64,000 nt of DNA, taken from Karalla daura (lineage: Eukaryota > Chordata > Actinopteri > Chaetodontiformes > Leiognathidae). The position numbers were made by a program, and so were the translations under genes. The stretch covers positions 558,001 through 622,000 of the forward strand of contig JANZKI010000039.1 in assembly GCA_029224185.1 (NCBI GenBank). The letters are read 5' to 3'. This document shows, piece by piece, positions 38,402 to 51,523 of the stretch (position 1 is its first letter; each line of letters opens with the position of its first letter). The notes under the pieces are model-generated. The model was given only the letters and a program-made list of their open reading frames with translations, searched no databases and was not told the origin of the DNA.

Positions 38402-38988
38402 TTTTTTTCACTTTCGGCGAGCTTTAATATCTCAGCTCCAGGATCAAATCCGGCATCGGGATTGCTTTTTCCAGTGAGCGTGGGCCACCCCGGAGGCAGC
38501 TCACACCCCAAATCGTGGGTTTGGGCGCGCTCGCTCGGGGTCGGGATCTCGGCCAAAACGACAGGTCCGGGGTGGTCGTTTTTTTCACTTTCGGCGAGCT
38601 TTCATATCTCAGCTCCAGGATCAAATCCGGCATCGGGATTGCTTTTTCCAGCGGGCGTGGGCCACCCCGGAGGCGGCTCACACCCCAAATCGGGGGTTTG
38701 GGCGCGCTCGCTCGGGGTCGGGATCTCGGCCAAAACGACAGGTCCGGGGTGGTCGTTTTTTTCACTTTCGGCGAGCTTTAAAATCTCAGCTCCAGGATCA
38801 AATCCGGCATCGGGATTGCTTTTTCCAGTGAGCGTGGGCCACCCCGGAGGCGGCTCACACCCCAAATCGTTGGTTTGGGCTCGTTCGCTCGGGGTCGGGA
38901 TCTCGGCCAAAACGACAGGTCCGGGGTGGTCGTTTTTTTCACTTTCGGCGAGCTTTCATATCTCAGCTCCAGGATCAAATCCGGCATC

Positions 38989-41662
38989 GGGATTGCTTTT
39001 TCCAGTGAGCGTGGGCCACCCCGGAGGCGGCTCACACCCCAAATCGTGGGTTTGGGCGCGCTCGCTCGGGGTCGGGATCTCGGCCGAAACGCCAGGTCCG
39101 GGGTGGTCGTTTTTTTCACTTTCGGCGAGCTTTAAAATCTCAGCTCCAGGATCAAATCCGGCATCGGGATTGCTTTTTCCAGTGAGCGTGGGCCACCCCG
39201 GAGGCGGCTCACACCCCAAATCGTTGGTTTGGGCTCGTTCGCTCGGGGTCGGGATCTCGGCCAAAACGACAGGTCCGGGGTGGTCGTTTTTTTCACTTTC
39301 GGCGAGCTTTCATATCTCAGCTCCAGGATCAAATCCGGCATCGGGATTGCTTTTTCCAGTGAGCGTGGGCCACCCCGGAGGCGGCTCACACCCCAAATCG
39401 TGGGTTTGGGCGCGCTCGCTCGGGGTCGGGATCTCGGCCAAAACGACAGGTCCGGGGTGGTCGTTTTTTTCACTTTCGGCGAGCTTTAAAATCTCAGCTC
39501 CAGGATCAAATCCGGCATCGGGATTGCTTTTTCCAGTGAGCGTGGGCCACCCCGGAGGCGGCTCACACCCCAAATCGTTGGTTTGGGCTCGTTCGCTCGG
39601 GGTCGGGATCTCGGCCAAAACGACAGGTCCGGGGTGGTCGTTTTTTTCACTTTCGGCGAGCTTTCATATCTCAGCTCCAGGATCAAATCCGGCATCGGGA
39701 TTGCTTTTTCCAGTGAGCGTGGGCCACCCCGGAGGCGGCTCACACCCCAAATCGTGGGTTTGGGCGCGCTCGCTCGGGGTCGGGATCTCGGCCAAAACGA
39801 CAGGTCCGGGGTGGTCGTTTTTTTCACCTTCGGCGAGCTTTAATATCTCAGCTCCAGGATCAAATCCGCCATTGGGATTGCTTTTTCCAGTGAGCGTGGG
39901 CCACCCCGGAGGCGGCTCACACCCCAAATCGTGGGTTTGGGCGCGCTCGCTCGGGGTCGGGATCTCGGCCAAAACGACAGGTCCGGGGTGGTCGTTTTTT
40001 TCACTTTCGGCGAGCTTTCATATCTCAGCTCCAGGATCAAATCCGGCATCGGGATTGCTTTTTCCAGTGAGCGTGGGCCACCCCGGAGGCGGCTCACACC
40101 CCAAATCGTGGGTTTGGGCGCGCTCGCTCGGGGTCGGGATCTCGGCCAAAACGACAGGTCCGGGGTGGTCGTTTTTTTCACTTTCGGCGAGCTTTAAAAT
40201 CTCAGCTCCAGGATCAAATCCGGCATCGGGATTGCTTTTTCCAGTGAGCGTGGGCCACCCCGGAGGCGGCTCACACCCCAAATCGTTGGTTTGGGCTCGT
40301 TCGCTCGGGGTCGGGATCTCGGCCAAAACGACAGGTCCGGGGTGGTCGTTTTTTTCACTTTCGGCGAGCTTTCATATCTCAGCTCCAGGATCAAATCCGG
40401 CATCGGGATTGCTTTTTCCAGTGAGCGTGGGCCACCCCGGAGGCGGCTCACACCCCAAATCGTGGGTTTGGGCGCGCTCGCTCGGGGTCGGGATCTCGGC
40501 CAAAACGACAGGTCCGGGGTGGTCGTTTTTTTCACCTTCGGCGAGCTTTAATATCTCAGCTCCAGGATCAAATCCGCCATTGGGATTGCTTTTTCCAGTG
40601 AGCGTGGGCCACCCCGGAGGCGGCTCACACCCCAAATCGTGGGTTTGGGCGCGCTCGCTCGGGGTCGGGATCTCGGCCGAAACGCCAGGTCCGGGGTGGT
40701 CGTTTTTTTCACTTTCGGAGAGCTTTAAAATCTCAGCTCCAGGATCAAATCCGGCATCGGGATTGCTTTTTCCAGTGAGCGTGGGCCACCCCGGAGGCGG
40801 CTCACACCCCAAATCGTTGGTTTGGGCTCGTTCGCTCGGGGTCGGGATCTCGGCCAAAACGACAGGTCCGGGGTGGTCGTTTTTTTCACTTTCGGCGAGC
40901 TTTCATATCTCAGCTCCAGGATCAAATCCGGCATCGGGATTGCTTTTTCCAGTGAGCGTGGGCCACCCCGGAGGCGGCTCACACCCCAAATCGTGGGTTT
41001 GGGCGCGCTCGCTCGGGGTCGGGATCTCGGCCAAAACGACAGGTCCGGGGTGGTCGTTTTTTTCACTTTCGGCGAGCTTTAATATCTCAGCTCCAGGATC
41101 AAATCCGCCATTGGGATTGCTTTTTCCAGTGAGCGTGGGCCACCCCGGAGGCGGCTCACACCCCAAATCGTGGGTTTGGGCGCGCTCGCTCGGGGTCGGG
41201 ATCTCGGCCGAAACGCCAGGTCCGGGGTGGTCGTTTTTTTCACTTTCGGAGAGCTTTAATATCTCATCTCCAGGATCAAATCCGGCATCGGGATTGCTGT
41301 CTCCAGTGAGCGTGGGCCACCCCGGAGGCGGCTCACACCCCAAATGGTGGGTTTGGGCTCGCTCGCTCGGGGTCGGGATCTCGGCCAAAACGACAGGTCC
41401 GGGGTGGTCGTTTTTTTCACTTTCGGCGAGCTTTAATATCTCAGCTCCAGGATCAAATCCGGCATCGGGATTGCTTTTTCCAGTGAGCGTGGGCCACCCC
41501 GGAGGCAGCTCACACCCCAAATCGTGGGTTTGGGCGCGCTCGCTCGGGGTCGGGATCTCGGCCAAAACGACAGGTCCGGGGTGGTCGTTTTTTTCACTTT
41601 CGGCGAGCTTTCATATCTCAGCTCCAGGATCAAATCCGGCATCGGGATTGCTTTTTCCAGTG
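38989..41662. repeat. 15-monomer block (25-monomer offset), copy 1
   Basis: This block matches 43,414-46,087 at 4,425 bp, or 25 monomers. It is bounded by the mismatches at 38,988 and at 41,663/46,088 (AGTGAGC versus AGTGGGC). Confidence 0.75.
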
Positions 41663-42952
41663 AGCGTGGGCCACCCCGGAGGCGGCTCACACCCCAAATC
41701 GTGGGTTTGGGCGCGCTCGCTCGGGGTCGGGATCTCGGCCAAAACGACAGGTCCGGGGTGGTCGTTTTTTTCACTTTCGGCGAGCTTTAAAATCTCAGCT
41801 CCAGGATCAAATCCGGCATCGGGATTGCTTTTTCCAGTGAGCGTGGGCCACCCCGGAGGCGGCTCACACCCCAAATCATTGGTTTGGGCTCGTTCGCTCG
41901 GGGTCGGGATCTCGGCCAAAACGACAGGTCCGGGGTGGTCGTTTTTTTCACTTTCGGCGAGCTTTCATATCTCAGCTCCAGGATCAAATCCGGCATCGGG
42001 ATTGCTTTTTCCAGTGAGCGTGGGCCACCCCGGAGGCGGCTCACACCCCAAATCGTGGGTTTGGGCGCGCTCGCTCGGGGTCGGGATCTCGGCCAAAACG
42101 ACAGGTCCGGGGTGGTCGTTTTTTTCACCTTCGGCGAGCTTTAATATCTCAGCTCCAGGATCAAATCCGCCATTGGGATTGCTTTTTCCAGTGAGCGTGG
42201 GCAACCCCGGAGGCGGCTCACACCCCAAATCGTGGGTTTGGGCGCGCTCGCTCGGGGTCGGGATCTCGGCCAAAACGACAGGTCCGGGGTGGTCGTTTTT
42301 TTCACTTTCGGCGAGCTTTCATATCTCAGCTCCAGGATCAAATCCGGCATCGGGATTGCTTTTTCCAGTGAGCGTGGGCCACCCCGGAGGCGGCTCACAC
42401 CCCAAATCGTGGGTTTGGGCGCGCTCGCTCGGGGTCGGGATCTCGGCCAAAACGACAGGTCCGGGGTGGTCGTTTTTTTCACTTTCGGCGAGCTTTAAAA
42501 TCTCAGCTCCAGGATCAAATCCGGCATCGGGATTGCTTTTTCCAGTGAGCGTGGGCCACCCCGGAGGCGGCTCACACCCCAAATCGTTGGTTTGGGCTCG
42601 TTCGCTCGGGGTCGGGATCTCGGCCAAAACGACAGGTCCGGGGTGGTCGTTTTTTTCACTTTCGGCGAGCTTTCATATCTCAGCTCCAGGATCAAATCCG
42701 GCATCGGGATTGCTTTTTCCAGTGAGCGTGGGCCACCCCGGAGGCAGCTCACACCCCAAATCGTGGGTTTGGGCGCGCTCGCTCGGGGTCGGGATCTCGG
42801 CCAAAACGACAGGTCCGGGGTGGTCGTTTTTTTCACTTTCGGCGAGCTTTCATATCTCAGCTCCAGGATCAAATCCGGCATCGGGATTGCTTTTTCCAGC
42901 GGGCGTGGGCCACCCCGGAGGCGGCTCACACCCCAAATCGGGGGTTTGGGCG

Positions 42953-45861
42953 CGCTCGCTCGGGGTCGGGATCTCGGCCAAAACGACAGGTCCGGGGTGG
43001 TCGTTTTTTTCACTTTCGGCGAGCTTTAAAATCTCAGCTCCAGGATCAAATCCGGCATCGGGATTGCTTTTTCCAGTGAGCGTGGGCCACCCCGGAGGCG
43101 GCTCACACCCCAAATCGTTGGTTTGGGCTCGTTCGCTCGGGGTCGGGATCTCGGCCAAAACGACAGGTCCGGGGTGGTCGTTTTTTTCACTTTCGGCGAG
43201 CTTTCATATCTCAGCTCCAGGATCAAATCCGGCATCGGGATTGCTTTTTCCAGTGAGCGTGGGCCACCCCGGAGGCGGCTCACACCCCAAATCGTGGGTT
43301 TGGGCGCGCTCGCTCGGGGTCGGGATCTCGGCCAAAACGACAGGTCCGGGGTGGTCGTTTTTTTCACTTTCGGCGAGCTTTAATATCTCAGCTCCAGGAT
43401 CAAATCCGCCATTGGGATTGCTTTTTCCAGTGAGCGTGGGCCACCCCGGAGGCGGCTCACACCCCAAATCGTGGGTTTGGGCGCGCTCGCTCGGGGTCGG
43501 GATCTCGGCCGAAACGCCAGGTCCGGGGTGGTCGTTTTTTTCACTTTCGGCGAGCTTTAAAATCTCAGCTCCAGGATCAAATCCGGCATCGGGATTGCTT
43601 TTTCCAGTGAGCGTGGGCCACCCCGGAGGCGGCTCACACCCCAAATCGTTGGTTTGGGCTCGTTCGCTCGGGGTCGGGATCTCGGCCAAAACGACAGGTC
43701 CGGGGTGGTCGTTTTTTTCACTTTCGGCGAGCTTTCATATCTCAGCTCCAGGATCAAATCCGGCATCGGGATTGCTTTTTCCAGTGAGCGTGGGCCACCC
43801 CGGAGGCGGCTCACACCCCAAATCGTGGGTTTGGGCGCGCTCGCTCGGGGTCGGGATCTCGGCCAAAACGACAGGTCCGGGGTGGTCGTTTTTTTCACTT
43901 TCGGCGAGCTTTAAAATCTCAGCTCCAGGATCAAATCCGGCATCGGGATTGCTTTTTCCAGTGAGCGTGGGCCACCCCGGAGGCGGCTCACACCCCAAAT
44001 CGTTGGTTTGGGCTCGTTCGCTCGGGGTCGGGATCTCGGCCAAAACGACAGGTCCGGGGTGGTCGTTTTTTTCACTTTCGGCGAGCTTTCATATCTCAGC
44101 TCCAGGATCAAATCCGGCATCGGGATTGCTTTTTCCAGTGAGCGTGGGCCACCCCGGAGGCGGCTCACACCCCAAATCGTGGGTTTGGGCGCGCTCGCTC
44201 GGGGTCGGGATCTCGGCCAAAACGACAGGTCCGGGGTGGTCGTTTTTTTCACCTTCGGCGAGCTTTAATATCTCAGCTCCAGGATCAAATCCGCCATTGG
44301 GATTGCTTTTTCCAGTGAGCGTGGGCCACCCCGGAGGCGGCTCACACCCCAAATCGTGGGTTTGGGCGCGCTCGCTCGGGGTCGGGATCTCGGCCAAAAC
44401 GACAGGTCCGGGGTGGTCGTTTTTTTCACTTTCGGCGAGCTTTCATATCTCAGCTCCAGGATCAAATCCGGCATCGGGATTGCTTTTTCCAGTGAGCGTG
44501 GGCCACCCCGGAGGCGGCTCACACCCCAAATCGTGGGTTTGGGCGCGCTCGCTCGGGGTCGGGATCTCGGCCAAAACGACAGGTCCGGGGTGGTCGTTTT
44601 TTTCACTTTCGGCGAGCTTTAAAATCTCAGCTCCAGGATCAAATCCGGCATCGGGATTGCTTTTTCCAGTGAGCGTGGGCCACCCCGGAGGCGGCTCACA
44701 CCCCAAATCGTTGGTTTGGGCTCGTTCGCTCGGGGTCGGGATCTCGGCCAAAACGACAGGTCCGGGGTGGTCGTTTTTTTCACTTTCGGCGAGCTTTCAT
44801 ATCTCAGCTCCAGGATCAAATCCGGCATCGGGATTGCTTTTTCCAGTGAGCGTGGGCCACCCCGGAGGCGGCTCACACCCCAAATCGTGGGTTTGGGCGC
44901 GCTCGCTCGGGGTCGGGATCTCGGCCAAAACGACAGGTCCGGGGTGGTCGTTTTTTTCACCTTCGGCGAGCTTTAATATCTCAGCTCCAGGATCAAATCC
45001 GCCATTGGGATTGCTTTTTCCAGTGAGCGTGGGCCACCCCGGAGGCGGCTCACACCCCAAATCGTGGGTTTGGGCGCGCTCGCTCGGGGTCGGGATCTCG
45101 GCCGAAACGCCAGGTCCGGGGTGGTCGTTTTTTTCACTTTCGGAGAGCTTTAAAATCTCAGCTCCAGGATCAAATCCGGCATCGGGATTGCTTTTTCCAG
45201 TGAGCGTGGGCCACCCCGGAGGCGGCTCACACCCCAAATCGTTGGTTTGGGCTCGTTCGCTCGGGGTCGGGATCTCGGCCAAAACGACAGGTCCGGGGTG
45301 GTCGTTTTTTTCACTTTCGGCGAGCTTTCATATCTCAGCTCCAGGATCAAATCCGGCATCGGGATTGCTTTTTCCAGTGAGCGTGGGCCACCCCGGAGGC
45401 GGCTCACACCCCAAATCGTGGGTTTGGGCGCGCTCGCTCGGGGTCGGGATCTCGGCCAAAACGACAGGTCCGGGGTGGTCGTTTTTTTCACTTTCGGCGA
45501 GCTTTAATATCTCAGCTCCAGGATCAAATCCGCCATTGGGATTGCTTTTTCCAGTGAGCGTGGGCCACCCCGGAGGCGGCTCACACCCCAAATCGTGGGT
45601 TTGGGCGCGCTCGCTCGGGGTCGGGATCTCGGCCGAAACGCCAGGTCCGGGGTGGTCGTTTTTTTCACTTTCGGAGAGCTTTAATATCTCATCTCCAGGA
45701 TCAAATCCGGCATCGGGATTGCTGTCTCCAGTGAGCGTGGGCCACCCCGGAGGCGGCTCACACCCCAAATGGTGGGTTTGGGCTCGCTCGCTCGGGGTCG
45801 GGATCTCGGCCAAAACGACAGGTCCGGGGTGGTCGTTTTTTTCACTTTCGGCGAGCTTTAA
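42953..45861. repeat. 16-monomer block (20-monomer offset), copy 1
   Basis: This block matches 46,493-49,401 at 3,540 bp, or 20 monomers. Limits are the mismatches at 42,952/46,492 and 45,862/49,402. It overlaps the 25-monomer-offset block, so the same material is present at least three times between 39 and 49.4 kb. Confidence 0.78.
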
Positions 45862-46492
45862 TATCTCAGCTCCAGGATCAAATCCGGCATCGGGATTGCT
45901 TTTTCCAGTGAGCGTGGGCCACCCCGGAGGCAGCTCACACCCCAAATCGTGGGTTTGGGCGCGCTCGCTCGGGGTCGGGATCTCGGCCAAAACGACAGGT
46001 CCGGGGTGGTCGTTTTTTTCACTTTCGGCGAGCTTTCATATCTCAGCTCCAGGATCAAATCCGGCATCGGGATTGCTTTTTCCAGTGGGCGTGGGCCACC
46101 CCGGAGGCGGCTCACACCCCAAATCGGGGGTTTGGGCGCGCTCGCTCGGGGTCGGGATCTCGGCCAAAACGACAGGTCCGGGGTGGTCGTTTTTTTCACT
46201 TTCGGCGAGCTTTAAAATCTCAGCTCCAGGATCAAATCCGGCATCGGGATTGCTTTTTCCAGTGAGCGTGGGCCACCCCGGAGGCGGCTCACACCCCAAA
46301 TCGTTGGTTTGGGCTCGTTCGCTCGGGGTCGGGATTTCGGCCAAAACGACAGGTCCGGGGTGGTCGTTTTTTTCACTTTCGGCGAGCTTTAATATCTCAT
46401 CTCCAGGATCAAATCCGGCATCGGGATTGCTTTTTCCAGTGAGCGTGGGCCACCCCGGAGGCGGCTCACACCCCAAATGGTGGGTTTGGGCT

Positions 46493-49401
46493 CGCTCGCT
46501 CGGGGTCGGGATCTCGGCCAAAACGACAGGTCCGGGGTGGTCGTTTTTTTCACTTTCGGCGAGCTTTAAAATCTCAGCTCCAGGATCAAATCCGGCATCG
46601 GGATTGCTTTTTCCAGTGAGCGTGGGCCACCCCGGAGGCGGCTCACACCCCAAATCGTTGGTTTGGGCTCGTTCGCTCGGGGTCGGGATCTCGGCCAAAA
46701 CGACAGGTCCGGGGTGGTCGTTTTTTTCACTTTCGGCGAGCTTTCATATCTCAGCTCCAGGATCAAATCCGGCATCGGGATTGCTTTTTCCAGTGAGCGT
46801 GGGCCACCCCGGAGGCGGCTCACACCCCAAATCGTGGGTTTGGGCGCGCTCGCTCGGGGTCGGGATCTCGGCCAAAACGACAGGTCCGGGGTGGTCGTTT
46901 TTTTCACTTTCGGCGAGCTTTAATATCTCAGCTCCAGGATCAAATCCGCCATTGGGATTGCTTTTTCCAGTGAGCGTGGGCCACCCCGGAGGCGGCTCAC
47001 ACCCCAAATCGTGGGTTTGGGCGCGCTCGCTCGGGGTCGGGATCTCGGCCGAAACGCCAGGTCCGGGGTGGTCGTTTTTTTCACTTTCGGCGAGCTTTAA
47101 AATCTCAGCTCCAGGATCAAATCCGGCATCGGGATTGCTTTTTCCAGTGAGCGTGGGCCACCCCGGAGGCGGCTCACACCCCAAATCGTTGGTTTGGGCT
47201 CGTTCGCTCGGGGTCGGGATCTCGGCCAAAACGACAGGTCCGGGGTGGTCGTTTTTTTCACTTTCGGCGAGCTTTCATATCTCAGCTCCAGGATCAAATC
47301 CGGCATCGGGATTGCTTTTTCCAGTGAGCGTGGGCCACCCCGGAGGCGGCTCACACCCCAAATCGTGGGTTTGGGCGCGCTCGCTCGGGGTCGGGATCTC
47401 GGCCAAAACGACAGGTCCGGGGTGGTCGTTTTTTTCACTTTCGGCGAGCTTTAAAATCTCAGCTCCAGGATCAAATCCGGCATCGGGATTGCTTTTTCCA
47501 GTGAGCGTGGGCCACCCCGGAGGCGGCTCACACCCCAAATCGTTGGTTTGGGCTCGTTCGCTCGGGGTCGGGATCTCGGCCAAAACGACAGGTCCGGGGT
47601 GGTCGTTTTTTTCACTTTCGGCGAGCTTTCATATCTCAGCTCCAGGATCAAATCCGGCATCGGGATTGCTTTTTCCAGTGAGCGTGGGCCACCCCGGAGG
47701 CGGCTCACACCCCAAATCGTGGGTTTGGGCGCGCTCGCTCGGGGTCGGGATCTCGGCCAAAACGACAGGTCCGGGGTGGTCGTTTTTTTCACCTTCGGCG
47801 AGCTTTAATATCTCAGCTCCAGGATCAAATCCGCCATTGGGATTGCTTTTTCCAGTGAGCGTGGGCCACCCCGGAGGCGGCTCACACCCCAAATCGTGGG
47901 TTTGGGCGCGCTCGCTCGGGGTCGGGATCTCGGCCAAAACGACAGGTCCGGGGTGGTCGTTTTTTTCACTTTCGGCGAGCTTTCATATCTCAGCTCCAGG
48001 ATCAAATCCGGCATCGGGATTGCTTTTTCCAGTGAGCGTGGGCCACCCCGGAGGCGGCTCACACCCCAAATCGTGGGTTTGGGCGCGCTCGCTCGGGGTC
48101 GGGATCTCGGCCAAAACGACAGGTCCGGGGTGGTCGTTTTTTTCACTTTCGGCGAGCTTTAAAATCTCAGCTCCAGGATCAAATCCGGCATCGGGATTGC
48201 TTTTTCCAGTGAGCGTGGGCCACCCCGGAGGCGGCTCACACCCCAAATCGTTGGTTTGGGCTCGTTCGCTCGGGGTCGGGATCTCGGCCAAAACGACAGG
48301 TCCGGGGTGGTCGTTTTTTTCACTTTCGGCGAGCTTTCATATCTCAGCTCCAGGATCAAATCCGGCATCGGGATTGCTTTTTCCAGTGAGCGTGGGCCAC
48401 CCCGGAGGCGGCTCACACCCCAAATCGTGGGTTTGGGCGCGCTCGCTCGGGGTCGGGATCTCGGCCAAAACGACAGGTCCGGGGTGGTCGTTTTTTTCAC
48501 CTTCGGCGAGCTTTAATATCTCAGCTCCAGGATCAAATCCGCCATTGGGATTGCTTTTTCCAGTGAGCGTGGGCCACCCCGGAGGCGGCTCACACCCCAA
48601 ATCGTGGGTTTGGGCGCGCTCGCTCGGGGTCGGGATCTCGGCCGAAACGCCAGGTCCGGGGTGGTCGTTTTTTTCACTTTCGGAGAGCTTTAAAATCTCA
48701 GCTCCAGGATCAAATCCGGCATCGGGATTGCTTTTTCCAGTGAGCGTGGGCCACCCCGGAGGCGGCTCACACCCCAAATCGTTGGTTTGGGCTCGTTCGC
48801 TCGGGGTCGGGATCTCGGCCAAAACGACAGGTCCGGGGTGGTCGTTTTTTTCACTTTCGGCGAGCTTTCATATCTCAGCTCCAGGATCAAATCCGGCATC
48901 GGGATTGCTTTTTCCAGTGAGCGTGGGCCACCCCGGAGGCGGCTCACACCCCAAATCGTGGGTTTGGGCGCGCTCGCTCGGGGTCGGGATCTCGGCCAAA
49001 ACGACAGGTCCGGGGTGGTCGTTTTTTTCACTTTCGGCGAGCTTTAATATCTCAGCTCCAGGATCAAATCCGCCATTGGGATTGCTTTTTCCAGTGAGCG
49101 TGGGCCACCCCGGAGGCGGCTCACACCCCAAATCGTGGGTTTGGGCGCGCTCGCTCGGGGTCGGGATCTCGGCCGAAACGCCAGGTCCGGGGTGGTCGTT
49201 TTTTTCACTTTCGGAGAGCTTTAATATCTCATCTCCAGGATCAAATCCGGCATCGGGATTGCTGTCTCCAGTGAGCGTGGGCCACCCCGGAGGCGGCTCA
49301 CACCCCAAATGGTGGGTTTGGGCTCGCTCGCTCGGGGTCGGGATCTCGGCCAAAACGACAGGTCCGGGGTGGTCGTTTTTTTCACTTTCGGCGAGCTTTA
49401 A
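46493..49401. repeat. 16-monomer block (20-monomer offset), copy 2
   Basis: Partner of 42,953-45,861. Part of it also matches 51.9-54.2 kb at 29 monomers, changing to 30 monomers after the single-copy gain near 53.5 kb. Confidence 0.78.
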
Positions 49402-49409
49402 AATCTCAG

Positions 49410-51523
49410 CTCCAGGATCAAATCCGGCATCGGGATTGCTTTTTCCAGTGAGCGTGGGCCACCCCGGAGGCGGCTCACACCCCAAATGGTGGGTTTGGGC
49501 TCGCTCGCTCGGGGTCGGGATCTCGGCCAAAACGACAGGTCCGGGGTGGTCATTTTTTTCACTTTCGGCGAGCTTTAAAATCTCAGCTCCAGGATCAAAT
49601 CCGGCATCGGGATTGCTTTTTCCAGTGAGCGTGGGCCACCCCGGAGGCGGCTCACACCCCAAATGGTGGGTTTGGGCTCGCTCGCTCGGGGTCGGGATTT
49701 CGGCCAAAACGACAGGTCCGGGGTGGTCGTTTTTTTCACTTTCGGCGAGCTTTAATATCTCAGCTCCAGGATCAAATCCGGCATCGGGATGGCTTTTTCC
49801 AGTGAGCGTGGGCCACTCCGGAGGCGGCTCACACCCCAATTCGGGGGTTTGGGCGCGCTCGCTCGGGGTCGGGATCTCGGCCGAAACGACAGGTCCGGGG
49901 TGGTCGTTTTTTTCACTTTCGGCGAGCTTTAATATCTCAGCTCCAGGATCAAATCCGGCATCGGGATTGCTTTTTCCAGTGAGCGTGGGCCACCCCGGAG
50001 GCGGCTCACACCCCAAATCGTGGGTTTGGGCGCGCTCGCTCGGGGTCGGGATCTCGGCCAAAACGACAGGTCCGGGGTGGTCGTTTTTTTCACTTTCGGC
50101 GAGCTTTCATATCTCAGCTCCAGGATCAAATCCGGCATCGGGATTGCTTTTTCCAGTGAGCGTGGGCCACCCCGGAGGCGGCTCACACCCCAAATCGTGG
50201 GTTTGGGCGCGCTCGCTCGGGGTCGGGATCTCGGCCAAAACGACAGGTCCGGGGTGGTCGTTTTTTTCACTTTCGGCGAGCTTGAATATCTCAGCTCCAG
50301 GATCAAATCCGCCATTGGGATTGCTTTTTCCAGTGAGCGTGGGCCACCCCGGAGGCGGCTCACACCCCAAATCGTGGGTTTGGGCGCGCTCGCTCGGGGT
50401 CGGGATCTCGGCCAAAACGACAGGTCCGGGGTGGTCGTTTTTTTCACTTTCGGCGAGCTTTCATATCTCAGCTCCAGGATCAAATCCGGCATCGGGATTG
50501 CTTTTTCCAGTGAGCGTGGGCCACCCCGGAGGCGGCTCACACCCCAAATCGTGGGTTTGGGCGCGCTCGCTCGGGGTCGGGATCTCGGCCAAAACGACAG
50601 GTCCGGGGTGGTCGTTTTTTTCACTTTCGGCGAGCTTTAATATCTCAGCTCCAGGATCAAATCCGCCATTGGGATTGCTTTTTCCAGTGAGCGTGGGCCA
50701 CCCCGGAGGCGGCTCACACCCCAAATCGTGGGTTTGGGCGCGCTCGCTCGGGGTCGGGATCTCGGCCGAAACGCCAGGTCCGGGGTGGTCGTTTTTTTCA
50801 CTTTCGGAGAGCTTTAATATCTCATCTCCAGGATCAAATCCGGCATCGGGATTGCTGTCTCCAGTGAGCGTGGGCCACCCCGGAGGCGGCTCACACCCCA
50901 AATGGTGGGTTTGGGCTCGCTCGCTCGGGGTCGGGATCTCGGCCAAAACGACAGGTCCGGGGTGGTCGTTTTTTTCACTTTCGGCGAGCTTTCATATCTC
51001 AGCTCCAGGATCAAATCCGGCATCGGGATTGCTTTTTCCAGTGAGCGTGGGCCACCCCGGAGGCGGCTCACACCCCAAATCGTGGGTTTGGGCGCGCTCG
51101 CTCGGGGTCGGGATCTCGGCCAAAACGACAGGTCCGGGGTGGTCGTTTTTTTCACTTTCGGCGAGCTTTCATATCTCAGCTCCAGGATCAAATCCGGCAT
51201 CGGGATTGCTGTTTCCAGTGAGCGTGGGCCACCCCGGAGGCGGCTCACACCCCAAATCGTGGGTTTGGGCGCGCTCGCTCGGGGTCGGGATCTCGGCCGA
51301 AACGACAGGTCCGGGGTGGTCGTTTTTTTCACTTTCGGCGAGCTTTAATATCTCATCTCCAGGATCAAATCCGGCATCGGGATTGCTGTTTCCAGTGAGC
51401 GTGGGCCACCCCGGAGGCGGCTCACACCCCAAATGGTGGGTTTGGGCTCGCTCGCTCGGGGTCGGGATCTCGGCCAAAACGACAGGTCCGGGGTGGTCGT
51501 TTTTTTCACTTTCGGCGAGCTTT
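49410..51523. repeat. 12-monomer block (63-monomer offset), copy 1
   Basis: This block matches 60,561-62,674 at 11,151 bp. It is bounded by mismatches at 49,409/60,560 and 51,524/62,675. It contains marker block 4. Confidence 0.75.
49929..50624. repeat. Marker block 4 (TTGAATATC monomer)
   Basis: Same block 93 monomers (16,461 bp) after marker block 3. It is part of the roughly 2.1-kb segment that recurs 63 monomers later. Confidence 0.85.
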
